The notes: generated from the sequence alone by a model not told the origin. A DNA stretch of 64,000 nt from Mucilaginibacter sp. KACC 22773 (GCF_028736215.1 NZ_CP117883.1:7477738-7541737), one strand, 5' to 3'; counted from the first letter of the stretch, positions 7,544 through 17,233 are shown. A program made the numbers and translations.

Positions 7544-10186
7544 TTAGTTATCCACATTTGTTTTTGGCCAGCAATTAAGGTACCCCTTGCTTGTATATTC
7601 TTTCAATATTTCTTCGCTATTGATGCCACGTATCACACCAGCACCGGGTAAATTAACTATTGGCCTCGTTGGGTTTAACGCATCTTTTATGCGCAGCTTT
7701 AAATCAGCATAATGTGCAGCAGTTAATGCATCGCCTCCTTTTGGCAGGCTGGCATCAATTTTCTTTAATTCGGCACGTACCATAGGCCTGATATCCGATA
7801 AAGCCATATTGATTGGTGTTAATCCAAATGAGGCTAATACCTGCGGCGGGAAGCCCGGGAAGCCCCTGAAATCATCAGTCAATAAACTCCTTAGGTTTTC
7901 CACGTATCCGCGCTGCAGGTTGCGTTTAAATGCATCTGGCTTGCCGGTTGCAAAAATGCCTGGGCGCAGGTCATCCAGCAAATTGGCTACGGTATAAGCG
8001 GCGGTGCCGTTTTTGGCTTCATTATCATACATACGGGCCAGCCTTGATTGGCTTAGTACATTGCCAAGCACAGCTACCTGCATCCCTTTAATGCGGTTGT
8101 ACATTACGCCATTATCAAACTTGCCCAGCTCGGCTTTATCAATAAGCCAATAAGGAGTGGTAAATATTTGTTTATTTAAAAAAACCACCGCATCATGTTG
8201 CAAGGCTTTACCTATAAAATCATAAACCGGGCCTTTTTGATCATACGTTTTAAAGTTTTCGTTCATCCCGCCAATGTTGGTGGTTACATGGCCCATATAA
8301 CGGTAATACTGACCCAAAACCTCGTTGTAGAGCTCGCTTACATCACTATAGTCTTCATTTTTTTGATAGGTCCATTTTTCAAGGTTTGGTAAAATACGCT
8401 TCAGGTTGGCAATGCCATACGTACTCGCCTTCATCGCATTATCGCCCAAATCTTCATTTTGCAGGCGCGGATCAATTGATGTGCCCTGGCGGCCAAAATA
8501 GTACAAGGGGTTACCTGCTTTTTTGTTTGTCCAATCGGCCAGAATATCCTTCTCCTCATCCGCAGTTTTATTGCCGGGAAACCAGCTATAACCCCATTTT
8601 ACAGCCCAAAGATCGTACTCGCCAATTTGCGGATAAAGGTGCGTTACGTTATCGCCAGGCTGGGCTATATAGTTAAAACGGGCATAATCCATAATTGATG
8701 GCGCGGTACCATGCTTGTCTGTAAACGATTTTGAACGTAACGAATCGACAGCATAAGCATAGCTTGAACCAAAATTATGGGGCAACCCAAGCGTATGGCC
8801 AATTTCATGAGATGATACAAAACGAATCAGCTCGCCCATTTGCTCGTCGGTAAACTGCGCCTTGCGTGCGGCCGGGTTAACGGCTGCAGTTTGTATCAGG
8901 TACCAATCGCGCAGCAGATTCATTACATTATGGTACCAGCCAACATGGCTTTCTAAGATTTCGCCGCTACGTGGGTCGGATACGTGCGGGCCGTAAGCAT
9001 TTTCAACATCAGAAGCAAAGTAGCGGATAACGCTGTAGCGGGCATCTTCGGTACTAAATTCAGGATCCTGCTTTTTTGTTGGCGCTTCTTTACCAATTAT
9101 GGCATTTTTAAAACCCGCGGCTTCGAACGCCTTATTCCAGTCGTTTATACCGGCAATTAAGTATGGCACCCATTTTTTTGGTGTGGCAGGGTCAATGTAG
9201 TAAATAATTTGCTTTTTAGGTTCAACCAGTTGTCCTTTGGCATAAGCTGCCGGGTCTTTTGGTTCCAGTTTCCAGCGGTGTATATAGGCTGTAACCTCCG
9301 ATTTTTGCTTATCGGTACCATAATCAGTTTGGCGCTGACCAAAAAAACCGACCCTGGCATCGCTGATGCGTGGTTTCATTGGTGTTTTTGGCAATAATAC
9401 CATTGAGGTATTTAATTCGAACGTTACCGCACCGTTTGAGTTATCCGTCGGCGACTCGCCAGAACGATAGGTTTTTAATGTACGGGCCTCCAGGTTAATG
9501 GGGAAGCTTTTAATGGTATCGATGTATGACCGTGCGCCATCAACCCCCGAAATTTTATAGGCTTTTTTTACATCATCAGATAAACCTATCGCTGCAATAT
9601 CGCCGTTGTAAAAATCTGTTACATCAATTAAAACACCGGTTGTATCTTTATTAAAAGCCTTGATATCAAAAGAAGCCAAAACGGCATCAAGGTTTGAGTT
9701 TTTAACCGACTGATACATATCAGATGTACTATCGGCCCTTACACTATAACTGGGTACACGAATAAAAACCTGTTTATCATGGCGCTCCCATTTCCAAACC
9801 TGCTCGTTAAGCTGTTCGCCGCCGTATTGCTGACCAAATGTTCTTAAACCGGCCGGAGTTTTTACGTAGCGGGTTACAACAAGCATTTCGCGGCTTAGCA
9901 ATGAATCTGGAATTTCACAGTAATACTTGCCATCAACCTTATAGGTATTAAACAATCCGCTATCAGCTTTCATTTTACCCGTAATCAGGTCGCTGAATTT
10001 CTTGATGCCCTCTTTTTTAGGGGCGCCAACGGTAGCGGTAGCAGTTGTACCACCGGGGCCGGCTGTTGTTTTAAGGGTTAAAGTTTGATTTGCCGTTTGC
10101 TTTTTTGTGGCGCAGGAGGCAGCCAAAACGGTTAAAATTAACGCAGTGCCGCGGATAAACTGGCCTGCCACAGGGTTTTTCTTCAT
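7544..10186 (-). CDS. Zinc-dependent metzincin-type metalloprotease, lipoprotein
   Basis: 880 aa. The N-terminus ends LAASC with C25 as a likely lipidation cysteine. The zinc site HEIGHTLGLPH spans residues 460-470 (H460, E461, H464, H470), followed by a Met-turn-like SIMDYARF with M499, which together mark a metzincin fold. The overall arrangement fits the large Bacteroidota zinc-dependent metalloproteases with DUF5118/DUF5117 segments before a DUF4953 catalytic region. It probably acts in the periplasm or on the cell surface. Substrate unknown. It is followed on the other side by an aspartic protease gene on the same strand, 83 bases upstream. Confidence 0.9.
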   Translation of the reverse strand: MKKNPVAGQFIRGTALILTVLAASCATKKQTANQTLTLKTTAGPGGTTATATVGAPKKEGIKKFSDLITGKMKADSGLFNTYKVDGKYYCEIPDSLLSREMLVVTRYVKTPAGLRTFGQQYGGEQLNEQVWKWERHDKQVFIRVPSYSVRADSTSDMYQSVKNSNLDAVLASFDIKAFNKDTTGVLIDVTDFYNGDIAAIGLSDDVKKAYKISGVDGARSYIDTIKSFPINLEARTLKTYRSGESPTDNSNGAVTFELNTSMVLLPKTPMKPRISDARVGFFGQRQTDYGTDKQKSEVTAYIHRWKLEPKDPAAYAKGQLVEPKKQIIYYIDPATPKKWVPYLIAGINDWNKAFEAAGFKNAIIGKEAPTKKQDPEFSTEDARYSVIRYFASDVENAYGPHVSDPRSGEILESHVGWYHNVMNLLRDWYLIQTAAVNPAARKAQFTDEQMGELIRFVSSHEIGHTLGLPHNFGSSYAYAVDSLRSKSFTDKHGTAPSIMDYARFNYIAQPGDNVTHLYPQIGEYDLWAVKWGYSWFPGNKTADEEKDILADWTNKKAGNPLYYFGRQGTSIDPRLQNEDLGDNAMKASTYGIANLKRILPNLEKWTYQKNEDYSDVSELYNEVLGQYYRYMGHVTTNIGGMNENFKTYDQKGPVYDFIGKALQHDAVVFLNKQIFTTPYWLIDKAELGKFDNGVMYNRIKGMQVAVLGNVLSQSRLARMYDNEAKNGTAAYTVANLLDDLRPGIFATGKPDAFKRNLQRGYVENLRSLLTDDFRGFPGFPPQVLASFGLTPINMALSDIRPMVRAELKKIDASLPKGGDALTAAHYADLKLRIKDALNPTRPIVNLPGAGVIRGINSEEILKEYTSKGYLNCWPKTNVDN

Positions 10187-10269
10187 TAATTAGTCTACTT
10201 AAAACGTAAACTTATGCAAAGTTTACCGTTTTTTATAAAACAGGGGCTTAATTAAATAAAAAGAGGCCA

Positions 10270-11517
10270 TCAAATTCTGCGTTTTAAGGTAAGCACTACC
10301 TTATCCAGCCTTTTATCATGAAAAACATCCAACAAAAGGCTCCTGTCATTTCTCGAGCGGAATAATTCGTCAATTTCTTCAAGGCTCATTTTAGAAACCG
10401 GCTTAAAGTTAATGGCAACTATCTCGTCATCCCGCTCCAGTCCTATTTCGTCGCCGGCCGAGCCGGGCTCCACGCGGTTAATAATTACCCTATCCAAATT
10501 AGCGCCCGCGGCATAGTATTCAATGCCGCTCATATCATGTTCAAAGGGCTGTTTAAAATTGGCATTGGGTTTCAGATACATAGAATTACCTGTATAATCG
10601 AAGATAACCGAGAACCGCTTAAGCACACCAATGCCCAGGTTACCATCCCTGGGTACCGAAAGCCGGGTTTGGTTATTGCCGTCGTCGGGAAAGGATGATA
10701 TAATGCCTTTAATTTTAAACTTGCCTATCTCGAGCGATTCCAAACGGGCAATGAACCCATTAATAGGCCCGTTTAAACCAATCCCGAGGTTGGCCGACGC
10801 GATAAATTTTTGTGGCAACCCATATAATGGTATAATCTTTTCAAGCGATATCGGGTGCCCGGCTCCAAGATCAATAATTAGTTTGCTTTTTACAACACGC
10901 CCCCCCTGCAACACCACATTACTTACTACATAAGGCTTTCTATCTTCAATAGTTATGGGTATCTGCGTACCCTTCCTGAAAACTTTAAGGTCTTTTGGCC
11001 GCGTAACAGTAACTGTGCTATCCTGAAAATCTATTTTAACAGCCAGGTTATTAAAAAACTCGTATCCTATAAGCCCGTGTATAGGCATGCCTGCATAACC
11101 CGATAAGCTGAAAAGGTCTTTTTTTAATATAGCCGCCGCCACATCATAACTTACCAGGCCCGGGATATCTATTTTTAAGGCCGAAGTTACATACGCTTCG
11201 GCATCGGCACCTTCGCCAAGCCCGGGTATCTTTAAGGTGCGTTTGTTAGGTATGCTGATAGAATCGGCTAACTTAGGGTCGGTTATAATCATAAGGCCAA
11301 CGCCGGTGTCTAAAATAAAATTAAACGGCCCCCTGTTGTTGATGCTTAATTTAATAACCATAAGGTTACGCACCAGCCTAAAAGGTATGGTTACTTTTTT
11401 TTTGCGGGCATCTAAATCAAAGTACTGTGCACGGGCTGTTGTGAAACAAAATGCCAGCAGCCACAAGAGCCACAACGACCGAAAATGCTTTAGTTTATGA
11501 AATAGCTTAAGTAACAA
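10270..11517 (-). CDS. Retropepsin-like aspartic protease with PDZ domain
   Basis: 415 aa with an N-terminal signal peptide (TTARAQ around residue 30). FILDTG places catalytic D70, and IIDLGAG at 214-220 resembles the second half-site, D216, though with L in place of T. The C-terminal 100 residues form a PDZ domain (RVEPGSAGDEIGLERDDEIVAI). Proteins of this layout are periplasmic aspartyl proteases known widely in Bacteroidota; the PDZ part probably binds substrate tails. It lies upstream of the metalloprotease on the same strand and divergent from the PBP4 gene. The substituted second motif leaves activity slightly uncertain. Confidence 0.85.
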   Translation of the reverse strand: MLLKLFHKLKHFRSLWLLWLLAFCFTTARAQYFDLDARKKKVTIPFRLVRNLMVIKLSINNRGPFNFILDTGVGLMIITDPKLADSISIPNKRTLKIPGLGEGADAEAYVTSALKIDIPGLVSYDVAAAILKKDLFSLSGYAGMPIHGLIGYEFFNNLAVKIDFQDSTVTVTRPKDLKVFRKGTQIPITIEDRKPYVVSNVVLQGGRVVKSKLIIDLGAGHPISLEKIIPLYGLPQKFIASANLGIGLNGPINGFIARLESLEIGKFKIKGIISSFPDDGNNQTRLSVPRDGNLGIGVLKRFSVIFDYTGNSMYLKPNANFKQPFEHDMSGIEYYAAGANLDRVIINRVEPGSAGDEIGLERDDEIVAINFKPVSKMSLEEIDELFRSRNDRSLLLDVFHDKRLDKVVLTLKRRI

Positions 11518-11576
11518 TTTGGTATAATTGGTAATATTAAATTTACAACATTAATTGATTAAATAAATAAATATTT

Positions 11577-12902
11577 ATGCGGGGCACAACATTTACGTTT
11601 CTGATAACAATTTACGGTTTATTATTGGGGAGTTGCAGTATTCAAAGCCATTCCATTAATAAACGGAATATTAAAAAGCAGTTTGAGCAATCGCAGGTGT
11701 CCAATGATCATTTTACCGGTTTTGCTTTGTACGATATGGATCAAAAAAAGATGGTATTTGAGTTAAATTCTGATAAATATTTTACCCCTGCATCAAACAC
11801 CAAACTGTTTACTTTTTATACCTGCCTTAAAATGCTGGGCGATTCGATACCGGCATTAAAGTACGAAGTGCACAATGATTCATTGGTATTTTGGGGCACC
11901 GGCGACCCATCCTTTTTACACAGCGACCTAAAGGGAGTTAACGGTTTTAATTTTTTAAAGAACAGTAGTAAAAACCTGTATTGGTCGGCCACCGGTTATA
12001 CGGGTAAAATTTTTGGCCCCGGATGGGGATGGGATGATTACAATGACGATTACCAGCAGGAACTAAGCACTTTCCCGATAGAAGATAACGAAGTATTTTT
12101 ATACGGCGATGCCGATGGCAACCTGCAGGTAAAGCCGCAGTACTTTAAAAGATTTTTAACCCGCGACCCCGATTTTAAGCCTGCCGGATTTAAAGTACAA
12201 CGCGACCTGTTAACTAACCGGTTTGCATACCCGCAAACAGACGTTCCTAAAAAATTCAACCAACTGGTACCATGGAAAACAAGCGATATGCTTACAAAGG
12301 AATTGTTAGAAGATACCTTAAAAAAACCTGTTTACCTAACGTACCTGCCCATCGGCAGCGCGGCCAAAACCATTTATAATACCAACGCCGATTCTGTATA
12401 TCGCCGGATGCTGCAGCCAAGCGATAACTTTATTGCCGAACAATTGCTGCTGGTTTGTTCGGCGGTAAAGTTTAATATGCTGAACGCCGATTCGGTAATC
12501 AATTACTCGAAAAAGCACTTTTTAAATGATTTACCTGATGAGCCGCAATGGGTAGACGGATCGGGCCTGTCGCGTTACAATCTGTTTACCCCGCGCAGCA
12601 TGGTAAAATTACTATGCAAAATTGCCGGCGAAGTTAAAAGTGATACACTGCTGCACAGCCTGATGCCTGCGGGGGGACTAACCGGTACCATTAAAAATGC
12701 CTATAAAACAGATAACGGGAAGGCTTTTGTTTGGGCTAAAACCGGATCGTTATCCAATAATCATAATCAAAGCGGTTACCTGGTAACTCGTAAGGGCAAG
12801 CACCTGGCCTTCGCTTTCATGAATAACAATTTTACCCGGCCCGCTAAAGATATCAGGGGCGAAATGGTGAGGGTGATGACATGGATACATGAAACGTATT
12901 GA
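11577..12902 (+). CDS. dacB: D-alanyl-D-alanine carboxypeptidase/endopeptidase (PBP4, S13 family)
   Basis: 441 aa, lipoprotein leader ending LLGSC (C20). The active serine motif SNTK is at 73-76, VDGSGLSRYN lies in the middle region and KTGSLSN near the C-terminus, which fits the PBP4/S13 family that trims or cleaves peptidoglycan peptides. The domain inserted between the first two motifs is also present, so the length is usual. It lies divergent from the aspartic protease and two genes from murQ, giving this stretch a cell-wall turnover flavour. The gene symbol is by family. Confidence 0.85.
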   Translation: MRGTTFTFLITIYGLLLGSCSIQSHSINKRNIKKQFEQSQVSNDHFTGFALYDMDQKKMVFELNSDKYFTPASNTKLFTFYTCLKMLGDSIPALKYEVHNDSLVFWGTGDPSFLHSDLKGVNGFNFLKNSSKNLYWSATGYTGKIFGPGWGWDDYNDDYQQELSTFPIEDNEVFLYGDADGNLQVKPQYFKRFLTRDPDFKPAGFKVQRDLLTNRFAYPQTDVPKKFNQLVPWKTSDMLTKELLEDTLKKPVYLTYLPIGSAAKTIYNTNADSVYRRMLQPSDNFIAEQLLLVCSAVKFNMLNADSVINYSKKHFLNDLPDEPQWVDGSGLSRYNLFTPRSMVKLLCKIAGEVKSDTLLHSLMPAGGLTGTIKNAYKTDNGKAFVWAKTGSLSNNHNQSGYLVTRKGKHLAFAFMNNNFTRPAKDIRGEMVRVMTWIHETY

Positions 12903-12907
12903 GCGGC

Positions 12908-13116
12908 AGCCCCCTCTAAATCCTTCCCGGTAGGGGAGACTTACAATGCTATTAAGTTAAGAGATACAGAAGTGAAAAAATAATATCGAACACTGAAGTT
13001 CGAATATCCAACACCGAAGTTTTTCATTCATTATTCGAAATTGGATATTCAGTGTTCGATATTAAATTGGCCTTAATTCCTTGACTTAATAGCATTGGGG
13101 AGATTTACAGGGGGCT
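12908..13116. repeat. Three-layer nested intergenic palindrome
   Basis: Between convergent genes, three pairs of inverted arms are nested. Outer: AGCCCCCTCTAAATC (12908-12922) with GATTTACAGGGGGCT (13102-13116). Middle: CAATGCTATTAAGTTAAG (12944-12961) with CTTGACTTAATAGCATTG (13080-13097), one mismatch. Inner: AATATCGAACACTGAA (12983-12998) with CAGTGTTCGATATT (13050-13063), enclosing a further pair AATATCCAA/TTGGATATT. The middle layer recurs at 46.5 kb and the inner one at 53.2 kb. The outer right arm reaches the stop codon of the next gene. Confidence 0.8.
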
Positions 13117-13681
13117 AATTCAGCCTCCTCACCATCTGTTCTTCTACTTTTTTAAACACCTGGATGGGCTTAAGGCTGCGCCAGCCCAGATCATCTAACT
13201 GGCCACCAAAGTTGATGTAGTAATCAATATTATTACGCTTAAATTCGTCAATCACATGCTCGCGGAAGTTGACGCCGGCTATCCATCCGTCTTCAACATC
13301 CTGAAACCACTCTTCGTAATAACAGTCATCTGAAGAGTGGAAGTTGAGAATATTTTCGCCTATCAGTATAAAATGATTGATACCGTTATCAATCATCAAC
13401 TCCAGTATCTCGCGTTTCAGCATCATGATATCGTTGTTAATGGCATCATTCCACTCGCCTATAAACTCAATAATGGTATAGCCTTTTTCATAATCGGCAT
13501 ACAGCACCTTCATGTATAACGTGTTGGAGCCGAACGAATCCCATTGCGGATGCAGCAGATAGTTGTATACCTGCTTATCAAACTCAAACTCACTATACTC
13601 CGTAGCATAAAAAGGCGAATATTCGTCTTCGGCTGCTATGTAATCATCCCTCCAGCGGTAATATGGTTCTATCTCGTGCAT
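13115..13681 (-). CDS. Conserved Bacteroidota protein next to murQ
   Basis: 188 aa, acidic and rich in aromatic residues, with no signal peptide or membrane span, so cytoplasmic. It begins MHEIEPYYRWRDDYIAAED and holds HPQWDSFGSNTLYMK and a DDCYYEEW segment, which I recognise as a conserved but uncharacterised protein of Bacteroidota. It follows murQ on the same strand with a palindromic element between. The position suggests a link to cell-wall amino-sugar recycling, but that is only inference from neighbourhood. Confidence 0.75.
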   Translation of the reverse strand: MHEIEPYYRWRDDYIAAEDEYSPFYATEYSEFEFDKQVYNYLLHPQWDSFGSNTLYMKVLYADYEKGYTIIEFIGEWNDAINNDIMMLKREILELMIDNGINHFILIGENILNFHSSDDCYYEEWFQDVEDGWIAGVNFREHVIDEFKRNNIDYYINFGGQLDDLGWRSLKPIQVFKKVEEQMVRRLN

Positions 13682-13685
13682 TGTT

Positions 13686-13787
13686 CAGATGTGCAAATTT
13701 CAAATGTGCAGATTTCAAATTTCAGATGTGCAGATGTTAAAGTTAATAACATCATTTGCACATCTGAAATCTGCATATCTGCACATC
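13686..13787. repeat. Intergenic palindrome, CAGATGTG word family
   Basis: Left arm made of variants of CAGATGTG, CAAATTT and CAGATTT; right arm complementary (CATTTGCACATCTGAAATC). The loop is about 15 bases. It fills the whole space between murQ's stop and the next start, so it may act as terminator or RNA-processing site. Same family as 16281-16504 and 17234-17411. Confidence 0.75.
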
Positions 13788-14595
13788 AAGCAGTTTTATA
13801 ATTATCAACAGCAGCTCTTACACTGCCGTATTTTTTTAACAGGGTGGCGGCTTCGCTTTCGGTAAGGCCGGTTTCGTCCATTACCATGTGGGTGCCACGG
13901 TCAATCAGCTTATCGTTACTTAATTGCATATCAACCATTTTATTCCCTTTTACCTTACCCAGCTGAATCATTACACTGGTGCTTAGCATATTTAAAACCA
14001 GTTTTTGGGCGGTGCCTGCCTTCATTCGGGTCGATCCGGTTAAAAACTCGGGGCCGGTAACTACTTCAACGGGGTATTGTGCAACGGCCGCAACCGGACT
14101 GCCGCTATTGCAAACTATACAGCCGGTAACCATATTATGGCTGTTGGCCGCTTTAAGGGCGCCAATTACATAGGGTGTAGTGCCCGATGCGGCAATACCT
14201 ACCACTACATCTTTTTCTGTCACATTATACTCCAACAGGTTGTGCCAGGCAAGTTCGGTGTTGTCTTCTGCAAATTCAACGGCCTTACGAATTGCTCCAT
14301 CGCCGCCGGCTATCAACCCTACTACCATGTCAAACGGAACACCAAATGTTGGCGGGCACTCTGACGCATCAACCACACCAAGGCGGCCACTGGTACCGGC
14401 ACCAATGTAAAAAAGGCGGCCGCCATACTTCATCTTTTCGGCGGTTATGGTGGCCAGCGCCTCAATCTGGGGCAATGCTTTGGCCACCGCAAGAGGTACC
14501 GTCTGGTCTTCCCGGTTTATGTTTTCAAGGATTTCCCTGACCGATTGTAGCTCCAGGTTTTTATAATGCGATTCCCTTTCGGTGGTACGTTCCAT
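13786..14595 (-). CDS. murQ: N-acetylmuramic acid 6-phosphate etherase
   Basis: 269 aa, the usual length for this family. MurQ removes lactate from MurNAc-6-phosphate to give GlcNAc-6-phosphate during peptidoglycan recycling, in the cytoplasm. The SIS-fold signature GAGTSGRLGVVDASECPP (65-82) carries the conserved E79; E110 sits in FAEDN; TGPEFLTGSTRMKAGTAQK follows later. The last residues form the helical C-terminal part (ESEAATLLKKYGSVRAAV). The start ATG at 14595 is the only sensible one. The divergent neighbour is a C-terminal processing protease. Confidence 0.95.
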   Translation of the reverse strand: MERTTERESHYKNLELQSVREILENINREDQTVPLAVAKALPQIEALATITAEKMKYGGRLFYIGAGTSGRLGVVDASECPPTFGVPFDMVVGLIAGGDGAIRKAVEFAEDNTELAWHNLLEYNVTEKDVVVGIAASGTTPYVIGALKAANSHNMVTGCIVCNSGSPVAAVAQYPVEVVTGPEFLTGSTRMKAGTAQKLVLNMLSTSVMIQLGKVKGNKMVDMQLSNDKLIDRGTHMVMDETGLTESEAATLLKKYGSVRAAVDNYKTA

Positions 14596-14678
14596 TAATT
14601 TTTAATAATTTATAACAAAATTCGTTAAAAAACATCAAATGCAAGGCTGCCGATAAAAATTATTGGCAACGCATTGAT

Positions 14679-14686
14679 TAACTTTG
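14679..14686 (+). promoter_or_regulatory. Bacteroidota -7 box TAACTTTG
   Basis: TAACTTTG fits TAnnTTTG exactly and ends 10 bases before the ATG at 14697, implying a very short leader for the processing-protease gene. No clear -33 element at ideal spacing. Confidence 0.5.
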
Positions 14687-14696
14687 TTTGCTGAAT

Positions 14697-16280
14697 ATGA
14701 AAAAGACTGCGGGTGTAATTTTCAGGACGCTGATCCTGTTGCTGGTGGGCATTACTATTGGATTATACATTAGTAGGAATAATGGCGACCGTAACCTTGG
14801 CTTTTCGTTTTCTGGGGATGATAAACTATCTAAAGTGCTAACCCTGGTTGGTGAAAATTATGTGGATAGCGTAAATGTTGACAGCATTGAAGGCGCATCA
14901 ATTAACGAGTTGCTGCAAAACCTCGACCCACATTCCCTATACCTGCCGCCGCAACAGGCGCAAAACATCAACGAACGCTTAGAGGGGGGCTTCAACGGCA
15001 TCGGCATTGAATACGTGTTACTACGCGATACACTGGTAATTACCCAGGTATATGCCGGAGGGCCTGCCGATAAAGCGGGCTTACCTGTGGGGAGTAAAGT
15101 TGTTAATGTTGATCATAAAAAGTTCTCGGGCACAAAACTAACGGCCGATAAAGTGAATGATATTTTCCGGGGCGAAAAAGATGCCACCATTGTGATGGAT
15201 GTGATAAACCCTAATGGCAAAGGCACCAAAGCATTTGTCATGAAACGCGGCCGGGTTGATATCAGCAGCATAAACGCGGCTTACATGGCCACGGCCAATA
15301 CAGGCTACATCAAAATAAGCAAGTTTGCTGCTACTACTGATGTTGATTTCAGGACGGCACTTAACCGGCTAAAGGTTGATGGCATGAATAAACTGGTACT
15401 TGATCTTCGGGGCAATGGCGGCGGGTATCTAAGCGCAGCTACATCAATGGCCGACGAATTTTTGGGCAAGGGGAAACTAATTGTATACACCAAAGGCATC
15501 CATGAGCCCCGCACTGATTATTTTGCCACGGATTCGGGCACTTTTCAACAAGGTAAAGTAACCGTATTGATAGATGAATATTCGGCATCGGCAAGTGAAA
15601 TATTGGCCGGCGCATTACAGGATTTGGATAGGGCTACCATTGTTGGCCGCCGATCTTTTGGCAAGGGGTTGGTGCAACAGCAGTTTCCGTTTGGCGATGG
15701 CTCGGCTATTAATTTAACGGTGGCAAGGTATTATACCCCATCCGGCAGATCAATCCAAAAATCATATAAAGGCGGCATTAGCAGTTACCGCAATGAGCTG
15801 GCCCAGCGCATGCAAAAAGGCGAATTGTTTTCTGAACAAAGCAACCGCAGTGATTCCGTTTTTAAAGGATCATCATACCACACCACAGGTGGCCGCAAAG
15901 TTTACAGCGGCGGCGGCATTATGCCCGACGTTTTTGTACCTGCTGATACTACCCAAAACACACAAGTTGTGCAAAACCTTGGCGAACAACAGCTATTTTC
16001 GGCTTATGTGATTGATAAAATGCAACCCTTACTGGGCAAGTATGCCAATGGCGAAGACTTTATAAAACATTATAACATCAGTGATGATGATTTTCGTGGT
16101 TTTATCCTATACTCATCTCAAACCCTAAAGGAAATGGATTCGCGCGAATTGCTGCAATCAAAAGATTATATCAAAAACATCCTAAAAGCAAGCGCAGCCC
16201 GACTTAAATGGGGCGATAACGCTTTCCAGGAAGTGATGAACACCAATGATGTGGCTTATAAAAAGGCGTTGGAACAGTAG
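14697..16280 (+). CDS. C-terminal processing protease (S41 family)
   Basis: 527 aa from the ATG at 14697; a TTG nine bases upstream is possible but lies inside the promoter zone. One N-terminal hydrophobic segment (about 7-25) anchors or exports it. A PDZ domain (about 90-170, GFNGIGIEY...VYAGGPADKAGLP) precedes the S41 protease domain, with the SASASEILAG serine motif near residue 300 and GRRSFGKGLVQ with the catalytic lysine near 322. Such enzymes trim the C-termini of periplasmic or outer-membrane proteins. Many Bacteroidota carry several copies. The gene converges on a lipoprotein gene across a palindromic element. Confidence 0.9.
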   Translation: MKKTAGVIFRTLILLLVGITIGLYISRNNGDRNLGFSFSGDDKLSKVLTLVGENYVDSVNVDSIEGASINELLQNLDPHSLYLPPQQAQNINERLEGGFNGIGIEYVLLRDTLVITQVYAGGPADKAGLPVGSKVVNVDHKKFSGTKLTADKVNDIFRGEKDATIVMDVINPNGKGTKAFVMKRGRVDISSINAAYMATANTGYIKISKFAATTDVDFRTALNRLKVDGMNKLVLDLRGNGGGYLSAATSMADEFLGKGKLIVYTKGIHEPRTDYFATDSGTFQQGKVTVLIDEYSASASEILAGALQDLDRATIVGRRSFGKGLVQQQFPFGDGSAINLTVARYYTPSGRSIQKSYKGGISSYRNELAQRMQKGELFSEQSNRSDSVFKGSSYHTTGGRKVYSGGGIMPDVFVPADTTQNTQVVQNLGEQQLFSAYVIDKMQPLLGKYANGEDFIKHYNISDDDFRGFILYSSQTLKEMDSRELLQSKDYIKNILKASAARLKWGDNAFQEVMNTNDVAYKKALEQ

Positions 16281-16504
16281 GTTTCAGATGTGCAGATTTC
16301 AGATTCCAAATGTGCAGATGAAAAAAAGAAAGGGGATGATGGTTTGATTGGCAAATCGTTTCAGATGTGCAGATTTCAGATTCCAAATGTGCAGATGAAA
16401 AAAAGAAAGGGGATGATGGTTTGATTGGCAAATCGTTATCCCCTTTTTCATTATGGCTTTCCATGTTTTACAAACCAATCATCTGCACATCTGAAATCTG
16501 CTCA
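16281..16504. repeat. CAGATGTG palindrome with exact 77-bp tandem duplication
   Basis: 16281-16357 and 16358-16434 are identical 77-bp units starting GTTTCAGATGTGCAGATTTC. The second unit continues into a hairpin (AAAGGGGAT...ATCCCCTTTTT, ending near 16446) and the right arm CATCTGCACATCTGAAATCTG lies at about 16481-16500. So only the left half of the palindrome is doubled. It lies between convergent genes and probably ends transcripts from both sides. Confidence 0.85.
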
Positions 16505-17167
16505 TCAATGCGATGCCTTATTTAATGTCATTATCCCATTGGTATAATAAATCAGGTGGCCGTTATCGTCGCGTATCATAGCCAGGGGGTATGACTGATT
16601 TGGCGGAGTGACCCGCCATGCTTTAACCAACTGCCCGTGCGAATCGGGACTAATATCAAGATAACCAAACTCGGCAACCAGGCACGATGAGGTGATTTTG
16701 TTTGTAACAGCATACCCATCATTTTTTGCCTCCTGCATAAACACATAACGCAATTGCGAGAGCCTGGTATGCGGCACCGTATCAAGCGTCACCGAATTAT
16801 ACAGGTATCCGCTTGTTGATTGATAAATCCCGTTGTTAAAGTGGTAAATTACCTGGGCAAACAATATAGGCTGGTTATTGGCATAAAGCTGGTTAAATAC
16901 ATGCTGCATAACATGCACCGGGCCATTGGTAGTAATGGTATCGTTTAATGTTGCGCCACCTACAACCTGGTTTGCTGTAGCAATGTGGTTATCCTGCAAA
17001 AGCTTTAGCGCTGCTGCAAGCTCGGCTTTGTTAGGATCGGAGTAATCGCGCTTTATGCGGCTGATACAGCCATTATCGTCCTGAACGGCAACTAAGGGCG
17101 ATTTTTTACAGGATGAGCCAAGGACCAAAGCCACCAAGACAATGCAGGATAATTTTTTAGCAAACAT
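16505..17167 (-). CDS. Hypothetical lipoprotein
   Basis: 220 aa with a leader ending VLGSSC (C20 as lipidation site) followed by KK. The mature part has no transmembrane segment and no repeat. I recognise no family; composition (many N, T, Y) is typical of exported Bacteroidota proteins. A conserved-looking start of the mature part (NGCISRIKRDY) with an isolated Cys, and a C-terminal region ending in a short beta-rich stretch, are all that can be said. It stands between two CAGATGTG-family palindromes. Confidence 0.75.
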   Translation of the reverse strand: MFAKKLSCIVLVALVLGSSCKKSPLVAVQDDNGCISRIKRDYSDPNKAELAAALKLLQDNHIATANQVVGGATLNDTITTNGPVHVMQHVFNQLYANNQPILFAQVIYHFNNGIYQSTSGYLYNSVTLDTVPHTRLSQLRYVFMQEAKNDGYAVTNKITSSCLVAEFGYLDISPDSHGQLVKAWRVTPPNQSYPLAMIRDDNGHLIYYTNGIMTLNKASH

Positions 17168-17233
17168 AACAGCTTAAGGTTTAGCTATATTACGCATGCA
17201 GAACCTCAAATGATACAATATTTTAGATTTTTT

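Noticed and set aside
16281..16434. Direct repeats that could suggest a small CRISPR array
   Set aside because: Only two abutting identical 77-bp units, no spacers, no cas genes; it is a tandem duplication of a palindrome arm.
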